Assembly: GCA_035469245.1 (NCBI GenBank)
Contig: DATISA010000213.1
Location: forward strand, 1 to 64,000
DNA from: JAQBQB01 sp035469245
Lineage (GTDB): Bacteria; Gemmatimonadota; Gemmatimonadetes; Gemmatimonadales; Gemmatimonadaceae
DNA length: 64,000 nucleotides
Reading direction: 5' to 3'
Shown: positions 8,182-17,676 of the stretch, one piece after another
How the letters are laid out: every line of letters starts with the position of its first letter
How positions within the stretch are numbered: position 1 is the stretch's first letter
Made by a program: the position numbers and the translations under genes
The notes under the pieces: model-generated
Database searches by the model: none
Seen by the model: only the letters and a program-made list of their open reading frames with translations
What the model was told of the DNA's origin: nothing

Positions 8182-8376
8182 ATGGCCACCAAGCTCGACA
8201 AAACGATTCGGCGCGAGATCGAGATCGACGGCGAGCCCTATACCGTCGCCATCTCGCCCACCGGGTTCCGGCTCACAAAAAAGCGTTTTCGTTCTGGGGT
8301 GGCACTATCCTGGAAGTCTGTGTGGGTCCGCCACGGCAACGAAGCAGCCGAAGAGATCGACGCCGCGGCTGAATAG
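8182..8376 (+). CDS. Small conserved-looking hypothetical protein
   Basis: A 64-residue hydrophilic protein, MATKLDKTIRREIEIDGEPY..., with a beta-rich pattern (REIEIDGEPYTVAISPTGFRLT) and an acidic tail. Codon use matches neighbours with G/C at third positions. TTGGAGGG lies upstream but about 20 bases from the ATG. I do not recognise a function. It is transcribed in the same direction as the RepA-like gene 80 bases earlier. Confidence 0.6.
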   Translation: MATKLDKTIRREIEIDGEPYTVAISPTGFRLTKKRFRSGVALSWKSVWVRHGNEAAEEIDAAAE

Positions 8377-8446
8377 TGAGGACTGGGCCGAACTCTCCGT
8401 TCCGGCTCAGATTATGGTTCGAGAACATCATACGCTGGACACACGC

Positions 8447-10060
8447 ATGCCACGCACCCGAAAGGCCGCACTGCTCGGCGCATTCCTCATCCCACTCGTC
8501 GCGGGTGGATTCCTGCTGCAGACTCGCCCGCAGCGCGAGGGAGCGGCGCTTCTCGACCAGGTCATGTCTCTGGTCAACGACCGGTACGTCGACACGATTC
8601 CGCTGTCGGACGTATACGAGAAAGCCGCGTCCGGACTCGTCAAGGAGCTCAACGATCCATACAGCGAGCTGTTGACGCCGCGCGATCTCAAGCAGTTCAA
8701 CAGCCGCACGGGCGGTCGCTACGGTGGGCTCGGGATGCTCATCGAAGAAGACCCACAGCTCCACGTGATTCGCGTGGTGACAGTGTATCCGAACACGCCG
8801 GCCGAGAATGGCGGCGTGCGCGAGGGCGATCTGATCGCCAGAGTGGACTCGGCATCCACGCGCGGCTGGACGATCAATCAGGTGTCCGATTCGCTCACCG
8901 GAACGCCAGGCACCAAGGTGCACGTTACCTTCGCGCGCCCCGGCATAACCCAGGCGATCGAGGGGACGTTCACGCGCGCCGTCATCAGGATTCCGGCTGT
9001 GCCGTACACGCTCACCTTCAATGACAAGATCGGCTACATCCCGCTGCAGACGTTCAACGAGAACGCGGCGGAGAATGTGCAGGCAGCTGTGCAACAGTTG
9101 CAGGCGCGCGGCGCGCGCGGAATCATCCTCGACATGCGCGGCGATCCGGGCGGCATCCTCGAGCAGAGCCTCCAGGTGGCCAACATGTTCCTGCCACAGG
9201 GCCAGCTCATCGCGTCGGTGAAGGGACGCGAAGGTCCGATGCAGGTCGAGTCGGCGAAGTCCAGCGCGATTGCGCCGACGATTCCGCTCGTCGTGCTCAC
9301 CGACGAGCGCACGGCGTCCGCATCCGAGATCGTGACCGGCGCGCTGCAGGACCACGACCGTGCGCTCGTCGTCGGCCAGACCAGCTTCGGCAAAGGATTG
9401 GTGCAGGGCGTCTACACCCTGGACGGCGGCTACGCGCTCAAGCTCACGACCGGCAAGTGGTTCACACCCAGCGGTCGGTCGATCCAGCGGCCGCGCAAGT
9501 TCGTGAACGGTCAGTTCGTCGAGGAAAACCCCGATACGAATGAGACCGATGCGAGCAAGAAGACTCGTCCAGCATACAAGTCGGACGCCGGACGCGTGGT
9601 GTACGGCGGCGGCGGGATTACGCCGGACGTGATCATTCCGGATGACACGCTCACGACCCCCGAGCAGGCGTTCGCGAAAGCGATCGCGCCCAAGAGCCAG
9701 GATTTCTTCACGGCGCTCGCGGACTACAGCCTGGAGCTTTCCAAAAAAGTTCAGCCGGATTTCACCGTGCAGCCGGCGTGGGTCGACGAGTTCTTCACTC
9801 GTCTGCAGGCCAAGGGTGTTACCACCGATCGCAAGGCGTACGACGCCGCGAGCCGCTATATCAGCCGGGCGCTCGAGCAGCGCGTATCGCACTTCGCGTT
9901 CGGCGATTCCACCGCCAAGCGCCGCGATCTGGCGTACGACGCGCCGCTGAGAAAGGCAATAGATCTGCTGAGCCACGGAGGTTCGCAGCGCGAGCTCTTC
10001 GTGGCGGCCGGCGAGCCGCTCGGGCCAGCACGCGCTCCCGCGCCCCAGAAGAAGCCGTAG
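8447..10060 (+). CDS. S41 carboxy-terminal processing protease (CtpA/Prc-like)
   Basis: The protein is 537 residues from the chosen ATG. It has an N-terminal signal anchor (about residues 8-24, ALLGAFLIPLVAGGFLL), a PDZ domain around 85-165 with the GLGM and GVREGDLI elements, and the S41 catalytic core. The Ser-Lys dyad is Ser291 in ERTASASE and Lys316 in TSFGKG, 25 residues apart as in Tsp. It should cleave C-termini of periplasmic proteins. An in-frame ATG at 8414 would add 11 residues before the signal; neither start has a clear Shine-Dalgarno. The next gene begins ten bases after the stop. Confidence 0.92.
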   Translation: MPRTRKAALLGAFLIPLVAGGFLLQTRPQREGAALLDQVMSLVNDRYVDTIPLSDVYEKAASGLVKELNDPYSELLTPRDLKQFNSRTGGRYGGLGMLIEEDPQLHVIRVVTVYPNTPAENGGVREGDLIARVDSASTRGWTINQVSDSLTGTPGTKVHVTFARPGITQAIEGTFTRAVIRIPAVPYTLTFNDKIGYIPLQTFNENAAENVQAAVQQLQARGARGIILDMRGDPGGILEQSLQVANMFLPQGQLIASVKGREGPMQVESAKSSAIAPTIPLVVLTDERTASASEIVTGALQDHDRALVVGQTSFGKGLVQGVYTLDGGYALKLTTGKWFTPSGRSIQRPRKFVNGQFVEENPDTNETDASKKTRPAYKSDAGRVVYGGGGITPDVIIPDDTLTTPEQAFAKAIAPKSQDFFTALADYSLELSKKVQPDFTVQPAWVDEFFTRLQAKGVTTDRKAYDAASRYISRALEQRVSHFAFGDSTAKRRDLAYDAPLRKAIDLLSHGGSQRELFVAAGEPLGPARAPAPQKKP

Positions 10061-10069
10061 ATTCAGGGC

Positions 10070-11122
10070 ATGCGACCACTCATCTCGACCGCCGCCACGA
10101 TCACCGTCGTGGCGGCGGTCTTGTCTTGTGCCCGGACCGCCCGTCAGCCCACGTCGGGCCCGCAGCCCGAAGCCGGGGAACGGCATTTCGGCCACATCCG
10201 GCAAATGACCTTTGGCGGTGAAAATGCCGAGGCATACTTCAGCCGCGACGGCAAGCGATTGATCTTCCAATCGACTCGCGACGGCCGCCCGTGCGATCAG
10301 CAGTACGTCATGAACGTCGATGGATCAGGCGTGCGACGCGTGTCCACCGGCTTCGGCAAGACCACGTGCGGTTACTTCTTCGACGCGGACCGCAAGATCT
10401 TCTTTGCGTCGACGCACGCCGCGGACACCGCGTGCCCGCCCAAGCCCGATCCTTCCAAGGGCTATGTGTGGGGGCTCGATCCGTACGATATCTACACAGC
10501 CAACGACGACGGATCGAATCTGCATCGACTCACCAACTACGGCGTCTACACCGCTGAAGGAACGCTTTCGCCCGATGGGCAAACGATCGTCTTCACGTCG
10601 CTCAAGGACGGCGATCTCGATATCTACACGATGCGAATCGACGGCAGCGGCATCAAGCGCCTCACCTTTCAGCCGGGTTACGACGGCGGCCCCTTCTTCT
10701 CGCCGGACGGAAAGAAGATCGTTTACCGCGCCTGGCATCCGACCGATACCGCACTGACCAACTACCGCGACCTGCTCCGTCAACGTCTCGTCCGTCCCAA
10801 CCGCATGGAAATCTGGGTCATGAACGCCGACGGTTCGGACCAGCACCAGATCACCAATCTCGGCGGCGCCAACTTTGCTCCGTTCTTCACCCCCGACGGC
10901 CGCCGCATCATCTTCTCGTCGAACTACAAGAATCCCCGGAGCAGAAACTTCGAATTGTATTTGGTGAACGCCGACGGCTCGAACCTCGAGCAGGTGACGA
11001 ATCATCCGGAGTTCGACGGCTTCCCCATGTTCAGCCCCGACGGCCGATCGCTCGTGTGGGCCTCCGGCCGTTCTTCCAGGGAAGGCGAGCTGAATCTGTT
11101 CATCGCCGAGTGGAAGCCCTGA
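10070..11122 (+). CDS. PD40/TolB-like beta-propeller lipoprotein
   Basis: A 350-residue exported lipoprotein: signal peptide with lipobox VLSC (Cys20), then about six WD40-like PD40 blades with the recurring pattern FSPDGKKIVY / FTPDGRRIIFSS / NADGSN. Such propellers act as periplasmic protein-protein interaction platforms, as TolB does. Four cysteines between residues 68 and 123 may form disulfides. The gene follows the S41 protease by nine bases. The TAG stop of that gene forms TAGATT six bases before the ATG, a possible internal -10. Confidence 0.85.
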   Translation: MRPLISTAATITVVAAVLSCARTARQPTSGPQPEAGERHFGHIRQMTFGGENAEAYFSRDGKRLIFQSTRDGRPCDQQYVMNVDGSGVRRVSTGFGKTTCGYFFDADRKIFFASTHAADTACPPKPDPSKGYVWGLDPYDIYTANDDGSNLHRLTNYGVYTAEGTLSPDGQTIVFTSLKDGDLDIYTMRIDGSGIKRLTFQPGYDGGPFFSPDGKKIVYRAWHPTDTALTNYRDLLRQRLVRPNRMEIWVMNADGSDQHQITNLGGANFAPFFTPDGRRIIFSSNYKNPRSRNFELYLVNADGSNLEQVTNHPEFDGFPMFSPDGRSLVWASGRSSREGELNLFIAEWKP

Positions 11123-11137
11123 AATCGTCGTGCTGGG

Positions 11138-12256
11138 TCAGCGGGCCGCGGCGAGGTTCTCCTCTACGTGGTCCACGCGCTTCATACCAACGAGCGCGGT
11201 CGTGACGCCAGGCAACGACCGAACGAACGCAATCGCGCGCTGCCCGTCCTTCGTCAGCGCTGGAAAAGCTTCCGCGATTGCCGCCGGCAGGTTCGAGGTC
11301 AGCCGCGATTGCATGAGCGTGGCGCTCGTCATCACGGAAAGGCCCAGCGCGGCGGCGGCTTCGACGGGCGTCATCAAAGTGCCGTCGACGACCTGAGTCG
11401 GATTCCGCACTGCTTCCGGCATGGCGAGACTCAGCGGGAGTTGGATGACACCAAAGTGGTGCGTGCCGCCCGCCGCCTCCCTCGCGACGCTCACGAGCTC
11501 GGTCAATGCGAGATGTCCTTTGGTGCCGGGCGGCACACGTAAGCCGTCCCAGGTCGCACAGCCGTAGCTTCCGATCTCGCCACGCGCCGCGGCCTCCTCC
11601 AGCACCGTGAACGCCGCCCGCATCCGCTTCAAGAATTCCTCACGCGGCACGGCGCCGGCCTGCTGTTCCGGGTTGTGCACGTAGTAGACGTCGATCGCCC
11701 GCAGTCCAAGGTTCTGGCGGCTCTTCGCAAGGCAGTAGCGCAGAAAGCGCGGCGAAAGCGAATGTCCACCGGCGACAAGCTCCTCGCGCAGGAGAATCTC
11801 CGGATCGAGAAACTCGCGCTTCAGGTATTCCTGATACTCCTCACGGCTGCCCGGCGGCGTCGTGTCGAACGGTACGTATCCGCCCTTCGTGCACACGACC
11901 AACTCGTCGCGATGAACCGTGCCCGCCGCGATCGCCTGTTGAATCGCGGCTCCGCAGACACGCTCAGCCCGTTGGCTGCGGTAGTTGATCGACGTGTCGA
12001 CGACGTTGATGCCGTGCTCGATCGCGTGCCGGATCGCCGCCTGGTACGCGGCGTCGACGTCGTCCGTGCTGTCGCCCAGATAGGTGCCGATGCCGATCGA
12101 TGAGGCGTAAACCCCGAGCGACTCGCGAAAATAGTCCGGCTGGAATACACTGTCGAAGCGCGCGCGGTAGCGCGCCGTTCCGTCCGTTGTTGCTCGGAAC
12201 GCCAGGGTATCGATATGCAGAGGTGTCGAACGAGCAGAGCGGGACTGGGGCGGCAT
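11138..12256 (-). CDS. Aldo/keto reductase family protein
   Basis: A 372-residue TIM-barrel oxidoreductase. The catalytic tetrad can be placed in NVVDTSINYRSQ (Asp, Tyr), VVCTKGGY (Lys) and DVYYVHNPE (His). An insertion of about 40 residues after the lysine strand (SREEYQEYLKREFLDPEI) is larger than in standard AKRs. NADPH binding is expected near LVGMKRVDHVEENL, matching the usual C-terminal cofactor segment. Substrate is unknown. It converges with the PD40 lipoprotein and diverges from the M1 peptidase gene. Confidence 0.85.
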   Translation of the reverse strand: MPPQSRSARSTPLHIDTLAFRATTDGTARYRARFDSVFQPDYFRESLGVYASSIGIGTYLGDSTDDVDAAYQAAIRHAIEHGINVVDTSINYRSQRAERVCGAAIQQAIAAGTVHRDELVVCTKGGYVPFDTTPPGSREEYQEYLKREFLDPEILLREELVAGGHSLSPRFLRYCLAKSRQNLGLRAIDVYYVHNPEQQAGAVPREEFLKRMRAAFTVLEEAAARGEIGSYGCATWDGLRVPPGTKGHLALTELVSVAREAAGGTHHFGVIQLPLSLAMPEAVRNPTQVVDGTLMTPVEAAAALGLSVMTSATLMQSRLTSNLPAAIAEAFPALTKDGQRAIAFVRSLPGVTTALVGMKRVDHVEENLAAAR

Positions 12257-12368
12257 ACGTCACAGAGGTAGCCCGCGCCGTTTGGCCGCGCAAGTCGAAG
12301 ACGGCATCGCGATTGCTGCCCGCGGTCCGTCGTATCTGTGTCAAGGTATCAGCTATAGGAGAGCTCGC

Positions 12369-14420
12369 GTGCGGCACATCGCTCCTGGTCTTGCACTGAC
12401 GATTGGCGCCGCCTGCGTGGGCCGCGGACCACAAGTCATCACTCCGGTCCGCGTCGATACCGTTCGCACCGTCGCGCCGCCTCCGGTCGTGACGGTGACT
12501 CGGCCGATCAGCACCACTGCCGACGACCCGTTTCACCGCGTCGATCGTATGGAGTGGCCAGGGCCCAATCGCTATCGCGATGCGAGCGGCGCGCCCGGGC
12601 CCGACTACTGGCAGCAGCGTGCCGACTACACGGTGTCCGCCACTCTCGACACCACCACCAGAACGGTCCATGGCACCGTCAGCATTCGCTACACGAACAA
12701 CTCGCCCGACACCCTACGATTCATCTGGCTGCAGCTGGACCAGAACCTGTATCGACCGGGCAGCAAAGGCGCCGCCATGTTCCCGGCTGAGTCGCGATGG
12801 GGCGTGCGCGGATTCCAGGGCGGCTACGTGATCACCGGATTACAGGTGAACGGCAGAGGTACCACCGCACGCACCGACGACACGATGATGCGCGTCGATC
12901 TGGACGCCCCGCTGGCCCCGCGCGGCGGCACCGCGAGCATCGGCATGCAGTACTCGTTCGCGGTTCCCGATCATGGGTCTGACCGCATGGGCCGCGATAG
13001 CGCCCTCTACGAGATCGCGCAGTGGTACCCGCGGGTGGCCGTGTACGACGACGTGCGTGGGTGGAATACCGATCCGTACCTTGGACAAGGCGAGTTTTAT
13101 CTGGAGTACGGAGATATCGACTACGCGGTGACCGTTCCCGCGGGCTACGTCGTGGCGGGCAGCGGCGTATTGCAGAATCGCGCCGAAGTGCTCACACCTC
13201 CACAGCGTGAGCGTCTCGATCGAGCCGCAGCATCATCGTCCGTCGTGCCGATCATTACGGCCGACGAAGCGGCGGCCGCCAAGCGGCGCGCCGTTGCCGG
13301 GACCAGAACGTGGCGCTTTCACGCCGAGCACGTGCGAGACGTCGCGTGGGCAGCGGCGCCTGACTTCCGATGGGACGCTACGAGCTGGGACGGCGTGCTG
13401 ATCCAGTCGTTTTACGAGTTCTCTAAATCGGGCCGCGCCTGGGAGGCTGCCGCAGAGCAGACGCAATGGTCGATCCGCACGTACTCCGAACTCTGGACGC
13501 ACTATCCGTATCCGCAAGCGACGTCCGTTGCCGGCCCGGTTGGCGGCATGGAATATCCCATGTTCGTGATGGTTCATTACGGGACCGCCGACCCGTCATC
13601 GATCTTCGGTACGATCGATCACGAGCAGGGCCACGAGTGGTTCCCGATGCTCGTCGGATCCAACGAGCGCCGTTACGCGTGGATGGACGAGGGATTCAAT
13701 ACCTACCAGAACGCGTTCTCCAACGAGCGGCGCGACCCCGGCACGACCGCGTTCCCCGGGTACCTCGCGAACTGGCGGCAGGCGGTGGACAACGGAAAGC
13801 AGTCACCGCTCATGACGCCGCCGGATCGCATCGACCCCGACGCGCTCGGCGCCGTCGGCTATCGAAAGCCGGGCGCCGTGCTGCTGGCACTCCGCGACAA
13901 CGTGATCGGACGTGACGCGATGGACCGCGCAATGCGTGAATACGTCCGCCGCTGGGCATTCCGGCATCCCACGCCCGCTGACTTTTTCCGCACCGTGGAG
14001 AACGTGTCCGGCGAGGATCTCTCGTGGTTCTGGAATGCATTTTTCTACGGGACCGACGTGCTCGATATCGCGGTCGATGGAGTCACGATGCGTCAGTCGA
14101 ACGGACAGAACGTCGCCGAAATCGAGCTGCGGCGCGCTACGAGTGTTCCGTTTCCGATCACGCTGCGACTGCGATTCACCGATCGCTCAACCGAAGATGT
14201 TCATCTACCCGTCACGATCTGGGCGCGAACGGATCGCTACACGGCGGCGGTGCCGGTATCGAAGCAGGTTGTGGGCGCACGGCTGTGGCCGGATCCCAAT
14301 GTTCCCGACTGGAATGCAGCGAACGATGCGTGGGGCGACGCTCCGCCGGCCGAGCAGCGGTCTGCCTCGACTGGTGGCGGAATTGTTCCACCCATTCCTC
14401 CGGCTCCGCAACGGCGGTGA
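12369..14420 (+). CDS. M1 family metallopeptidase, probable lipoprotein
   Basis: The protein is 683 residues from a GTG preceded by TAGGAG with seven-base spacing; an upstream in-frame ATG at 12282 has no such site. The N-terminus RHIAPGLALTIGAACVG looks like a lipoprotein signal. The zinc site is HEQGH (His418, His422) with the third ligand Glu441 in WMDEGFN, the HExxH-18-E pattern of gluzincins. GGMEYP before it corresponds to the GAMEN exopeptidase motif. It should be a periplasmic aminopeptidase that trims peptides. It ends in an ordinary C-terminal domain with a proline-rich tail. Confidence 0.93.
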   Translation: MRHIAPGLALTIGAACVGRGPQVITPVRVDTVRTVAPPPVVTVTRPISTTADDPFHRVDRMEWPGPNRYRDASGAPGPDYWQQRADYTVSATLDTTTRTVHGTVSIRYTNNSPDTLRFIWLQLDQNLYRPGSKGAAMFPAESRWGVRGFQGGYVITGLQVNGRGTTARTDDTMMRVDLDAPLAPRGGTASIGMQYSFAVPDHGSDRMGRDSALYEIAQWYPRVAVYDDVRGWNTDPYLGQGEFYLEYGDIDYAVTVPAGYVVAGSGVLQNRAEVLTPPQRERLDRAAASSSVVPIITADEAAAAKRRAVAGTRTWRFHAEHVRDVAWAAAPDFRWDATSWDGVLIQSFYEFSKSGRAWEAAAEQTQWSIRTYSELWTHYPYPQATSVAGPVGGMEYPMFVMVHYGTADPSSIFGTIDHEQGHEWFPMLVGSNERRYAWMDEGFNTYQNAFSNERRDPGTTAFPGYLANWRQAVDNGKQSPLMTPPDRIDPDALGAVGYRKPGAVLLALRDNVIGRDAMDRAMREYVRRWAFRHPTPADFFRTVENVSGEDLSWFWNAFFYGTDVLDIAVDGVTMRQSNGQNVAEIELRRATSVPFPITLRLRFTDRSTEDVHLPVTIWARTDRYTAAVPVSKQVVGARLWPDPNVPDWNAANDAWGDAPPAEQRSASTGGGIVPPIPPAPQRR

Positions 14421-14548
14421 GCGAGCGTGCACAACGACCGCTGAGCAATCGTGGCCTCTCCGAATGCGGGTCGTCCTGATGGCAGCGGACCCGAGGTGTG
14501 CTTAGATTCTGCGGTTCACTCTCTTTGTCCCAGGATTGGAGTAAGGCA

Positions 14549-15301
14549 ATGCCAGGTTTCGGCGTGTGGGCGGCGCGGTGGTGGATGCCCATCGTGTTCG
14601 TCGTCATTGCGGGCCACTTCACGAATGTGTGCGTGACGCTGTTTCTGCATCGCGCGCAGACGCACCGTGGTGTACGGCTGCACTACCTGGCCGCGCTGCC
14701 GATGCGCCTGTGGCTGTGGCTGACGACGGCGATCGTCACCAAGGAGTGGGTCGCTTGCCACCGCAAGCACCACGCGTTCGCGGATCGTGAGGGCGACCCG
14801 CACAGTCCGCTCCTCGAAGGCCTTCGCAACATCGTTTTCAAGGGAGCGTTCTACTACCGGCGCGCTGTCCGGCAGCCGGGGATGCTGGAGAAATACGGAA
14901 AGGGCACGCCGAATGACTGGATCGAGCGGCATCTGCTCAGTCGGCTCAACTGGCTCGGCATCCTGATCATGCTGGCGGCCGACATCTATCTCTTTGGCTT
15001 CTTCGTCGGGCCGATTGTGTGGGGCGTGCAGATGCTGTGGATCCCCTTCTGGGCGGCCGGCATCGTCAACGGGGTTGGCCACGCCCTCGGCTACCGCAAC
15101 TTCCAGGTCAAGGACGAGAGCCGGAACATCGCGCCCATCGCCATCTGGCTCGGCGGTGAAGAGCTGCACAACAACCACCACGCCGATCCCAAGTCCGCGC
15201 GCTTCGCCGCGCGCTGGTTCGAGTTCGACATCGGCTGGCTCTACATCAGGCTGCTCCAGTTCCTCAGGCTCGCCAAAGTCGAATACGCTCGCGGCCACTG
15301 A
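14549..15301 (+). CDS. Fatty acid desaturase, delta-9 acyl type
   Basis: A 250-residue membrane di-iron enzyme with the three histidine boxes HRAQTH, HRKHH and HNNHH that hold the iron atoms, and four hydrophobic membrane segments. This is the layout of acyl-CoA/acyl-lipid delta-9 desaturases (DesC type), which introduce the first double bond into saturated chains using oxygen and an electron carrier. It is shorter than most because the N-terminus is trimmed to the start of the first helix. The ATG at 14549 has GGAG seven bases upstream; an in-frame start 17 codons earlier does not. Oxygen dependence implies an aerobic organism. Confidence 0.9.
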   Translation: MPGFGVWAARWWMPIVFVVIAGHFTNVCVTLFLHRAQTHRGVRLHYLAALPMRLWLWLTTAIVTKEWVACHRKHHAFADREGDPHSPLLEGLRNIVFKGAFYYRRAVRQPGMLEKYGKGTPNDWIERHLLSRLNWLGILIMLAADIYLFGFFVGPIVWGVQMLWIPFWAAGIVNGVGHALGYRNFQVKDESRNIAPIAIWLGGEELHNNHHADPKSARFAARWFEFDIGWLYIRLLQFLRLAKVEYARGH

Positions 15302-15366
15302 GCGCCACACGGGCTCTGTGCCGCGGGCGAGCTTCGCGGCGTTGATGGGACGACAGCAAACGAGTT

Positions 15367-15395
15367 CGGCGGCGCCCAGGCGCCGCCGTTTCTTT
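15367..15395 (+). terminator. Rho-independent terminator
   Basis: CGGCGGCGCC (15367-15376) and its complement (15379-15388) form a tight GC stem followed by TTTCTTT. It follows the desaturase gene by 65 bases. Confidence 0.8.
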
Positions 15396-15458
15396 CTGCG
15401 TCATGCCACCTGAGCGCGATCGGCGACATTGCTACATTTCGAAAGACTGAGGAGCGTT

Positions 15459-15737
15459 ATGCCCGAGATCACCTGCACGCGTTGTGGCCAGACGAAGCCC
15501 GCCTTCGAGCGACCCCCGTTCCCCGGCACGATCGGTCAGCGGATCGTCGAGCAAATCTGCCAGGACTGCTGGGGACAGTGGCTTCGCCAGCAGACCATGC
15601 TCATCAACCACTACGGTCTGAATGTCATGGATCCCCAGGCACGAAGCTTCCTCAAGCAGAACATGCAAGCCTTTCTCTTCAAGTCCGGCACTGAAGAGGA
15701 GGTCGACACCACCAAGAAGGGAACGATCGAGTGGTAG
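15459..15737 (+). CDS. yggX: Fe(2+)-trafficking / oxidative-damage protection protein (YggX family)
   Basis: A 92-residue YggX-family protein with the core PPFPGTIGQRIVEQI, WGQWLRQQTMLIN and SFLKQNMQAFLF, all diagnostic. YggX limits labile iron and protects Fe-S clusters from oxidation. Unlike enterobacterial YggX, which has a single N-terminal cysteine, this copy has two CxxC pairs, CTRCG (residues 5-8) and CQDC (about 33-36), so it may bind zinc or iron in a ribbon. ATG at 15459 has GAGGAG at good spacing. The stop overlaps the next GTG by seven bases. Confidence 0.9.
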   Translation: MPEITCTRCGQTKPAFERPPFPGTIGQRIVEQICQDCWGQWLRQQTMLINHYGLNVMDPQARSFLKQNMQAFLFKSGTEEEVDTTKKGTIEW

Positions 15738-17623
15738 GGAGCTGGTGTGAAGGCGCACGGCGCCGCGGGCTGGCGGCGCTCTCGGCAATCGTCGCCGCCG
15801 CCTGCGGCGTAACACCGTCGTCGGCGCCCACGCCAAGCACCGGCGCGCGCGCTTGGGTGGATTCCGTGCTCGCCACCATGAGTCCACGCGACAAGGCGGC
15901 GCAGCTCGTCTGGCCACAGCTCTTCGGCGACTACACGCCGGCGTCGAGCGCTGGATGGGAGCGTGTCCGCCAGTTGATTTCGCGCGATCACGTCGGCGGG
16001 TTCATCATGTCAATCGGATCGCCGATCGAGACCGCCGTGAAGATCAACGCCATGCAGCAGCTCAGCACTCTACCGCTGGTTTTCGGCGCTGACTACGAAA
16101 CGGGCGTCGGGTTCCGGCAGCGTGGCGGGTACTTCCTTCCGAACAACATCTATCTCGGCGGCGGGACGATCTTCCCGTACCAGATGGCACTCGGCGCCAC
16201 ACGCGACACGTCGCTCGCGTACGAACAGGGGCGGATCACGGCCATCGAGGGGCGCGCCCTTGGAGTTCACATTGCCTTCGCGCCGGTTCTCGACGTCAAC
16301 AACAATCCAGCCAACCCCGTGATCGGGATGCGCTCGTTCGGCGAGGACCCGCACCTCGTGGCGGCCATGGGGCGGGCGCTGATACACGGTCTGCAGGACC
16401 ATGGCATGGTCGCCACCGGGAAACATTTCCCGGGACATGGCGACACCGACGAGAACTCGCATCTCACGATCACGACTGTCCATGCAAGCCGGGCGCGAAT
16501 CGATTCCGTAGAGCTGGTGCCGTTCCGCAGTGCCATTGCCGGTGGCGTCCAAGGTATGATGACCTTTCACGGTCTCATTCCGGCGCTCGACACGGCATCG
16601 ATCCCCGCCACGCTCAATCCCGCGATCATGACCGGGTTGCTTCGCAAGCAGCTCGGCTTCAAGGGTCTCCTGATCACAGACGCCATGGACATGAACGGCG
16701 TCCTGTCGCGCGTTTCAGTCCCTGCTGCTGCCGCGGGCCAGACCGTCTCCGGCAACTACGGGGCACAGATCAAGAACGCGCTCAGCATCGCAGAGGCATG
16801 CAAGCTCGCGGTGTCCGCTGGCGCCGACATTCTGCTCATGCCCAGCGACGTTCCGGCTGCGATCGACGCCGTGGTCGAGGGCGTGCGCCAGGGTCGATTC
16901 ACGCAGGCCCGCGTCGATTCGTCCGTCCGTCGTGTACTCGAGATCAAGCAGCGGCTCGGTCTGGAGCGGCGGCGCGTTGTCGATCTGGACAGCGTACGGG
17001 CAATCGTCGGCGACACGGCGCATTTGCGCGTCGCCGCGTCCGCGGCGCAGCGGTCGATCACGTTGGCCAGGGATTCGCTCTCGCTGGTGCCGCTCGCGCG
17101 TACTGGAACGGGAACCGCGGCACCACGCCTTCTTTCGATCACCATCGCCACGCGGGCCGACCTCCCGGCGGGCGCCACTTTCAATGCCGAGCTGCGCGCC
17201 GGCACGTCCGCGCTTCGAACGGAGCTTGTGAATCCCGAGGATTCCACACCCGGCTTCGATCGGCTCCTGCAGGCGTCCGACTCCTCGGACGTCACGGTCG
17301 TGGGCTCGTACCTGTCGACCGGCTCCACTGTCACGAACCCGAATGCCCCCGAGCCCATCGCGGCTTTCATGCGTACGCTCGTCCAGCGTCATCCTCGGAC
17401 TATCATCGTGGCCTTCGGCAATCCATACTTGCTGCAGCAGGTCCCGTCGGCGTCTACCTACGTCGTGGCCTGGGGTGGCTTTCCGGTGTCGCAAAGCGCG
17501 GCTGCGCGTGCCCTGCTCGGCAGCGCCCCGATCGGTGGAAGACTGCCGATCAGTATCCCGCCACTGTTGCGATTCGGCGCTGGTGAGGACCGCGCGGCCG
17601 TAGCGCGGGCGCCTTCGCCCTGA
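15731..17623 (+). CDS. Glycoside hydrolase family 3 lipoprotein (beta-N-acetylhexosaminidase-like)
   Basis: The 630-residue protein has a lipoprotein signal ending VAAAC (Cys25), a GH3 N-terminal barrel and a C-terminal GH3 domain. The family signature KHFPGHGDTDENSH (residues 231-244) carries the His-Asp dyad used by NagZ-type hexosaminidases, and the nucleophile should be the Asp in LITDAMDMNGV. It probably hydrolyses N-acetylglucosaminides of peptidoglycan or related glycans outside the inner membrane. The presence of the C-terminal domain makes it longer than cytosolic NagZ. GTG start overlaps yggX, so they share a transcript. Confidence 0.88.
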   Translation: MVGSWCEGARRRGLAALSAIVAAACGVTPSSAPTPSTGARAWVDSVLATMSPRDKAAQLVWPQLFGDYTPASSAGWERVRQLISRDHVGGFIMSIGSPIETAVKINAMQQLSTLPLVFGADYETGVGFRQRGGYFLPNNIYLGGGTIFPYQMALGATRDTSLAYEQGRITAIEGRALGVHIAFAPVLDVNNNPANPVIGMRSFGEDPHLVAAMGRALIHGLQDHGMVATGKHFPGHGDTDENSHLTITTVHASRARIDSVELVPFRSAIAGGVQGMMTFHGLIPALDTASIPATLNPAIMTGLLRKQLGFKGLLITDAMDMNGVLSRVSVPAAAAGQTVSGNYGAQIKNALSIAEACKLAVSAGADILLMPSDVPAAIDAVVEGVRQGRFTQARVDSSVRRVLEIKQRLGLERRRVVDLDSVRAIVGDTAHLRVAASAAQRSITLARDSLSLVPLARTGTGTAAPRLLSITIATRADLPAGATFNAELRAGTSALRTELVNPEDSTPGFDRLLQASDSSDVTVVGSYLSTGSTVTNPNAPEPIAAFMRTLVQRHPRTIIVAFGNPYLLQQVPSASTYVVAWGGFPVSQSAAARALLGSAPIGGRLPISIPPLLRFGAGEDRAAVARAPSP

Positions 17624-17639
17624 TCTCTCGCGGAACGGC

Positions 17640-17667
17640 TTGACATTATTAGCCGTCTGATACTAAT
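17640..17667 (+). promoter_or_regulatory. Promoter with inverted repeat before the NrtR-type gene
   Basis: TTGACA (17640-17645) is a perfect -35. A -10-like TACTAAT begins at 17661, ten bases before the ATG. ATTAG (17648-17652) and CTAAT (17663-17667) are inverted repeats ten bases apart inside the promoter, a plausible operator for autoregulation. Confidence 0.6.
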
Positions 17668-17676
17668 TCGCGTGCG

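Noticed and set aside
8273..10270. A very long open frame antisense to the S41 protease gene
   Set aside because: GC-rich codon bias leaves the opposite frame open; the plus-strand protein has a perfect protease dyad and PDZ motifs, while the antisense has no recognisable domain.
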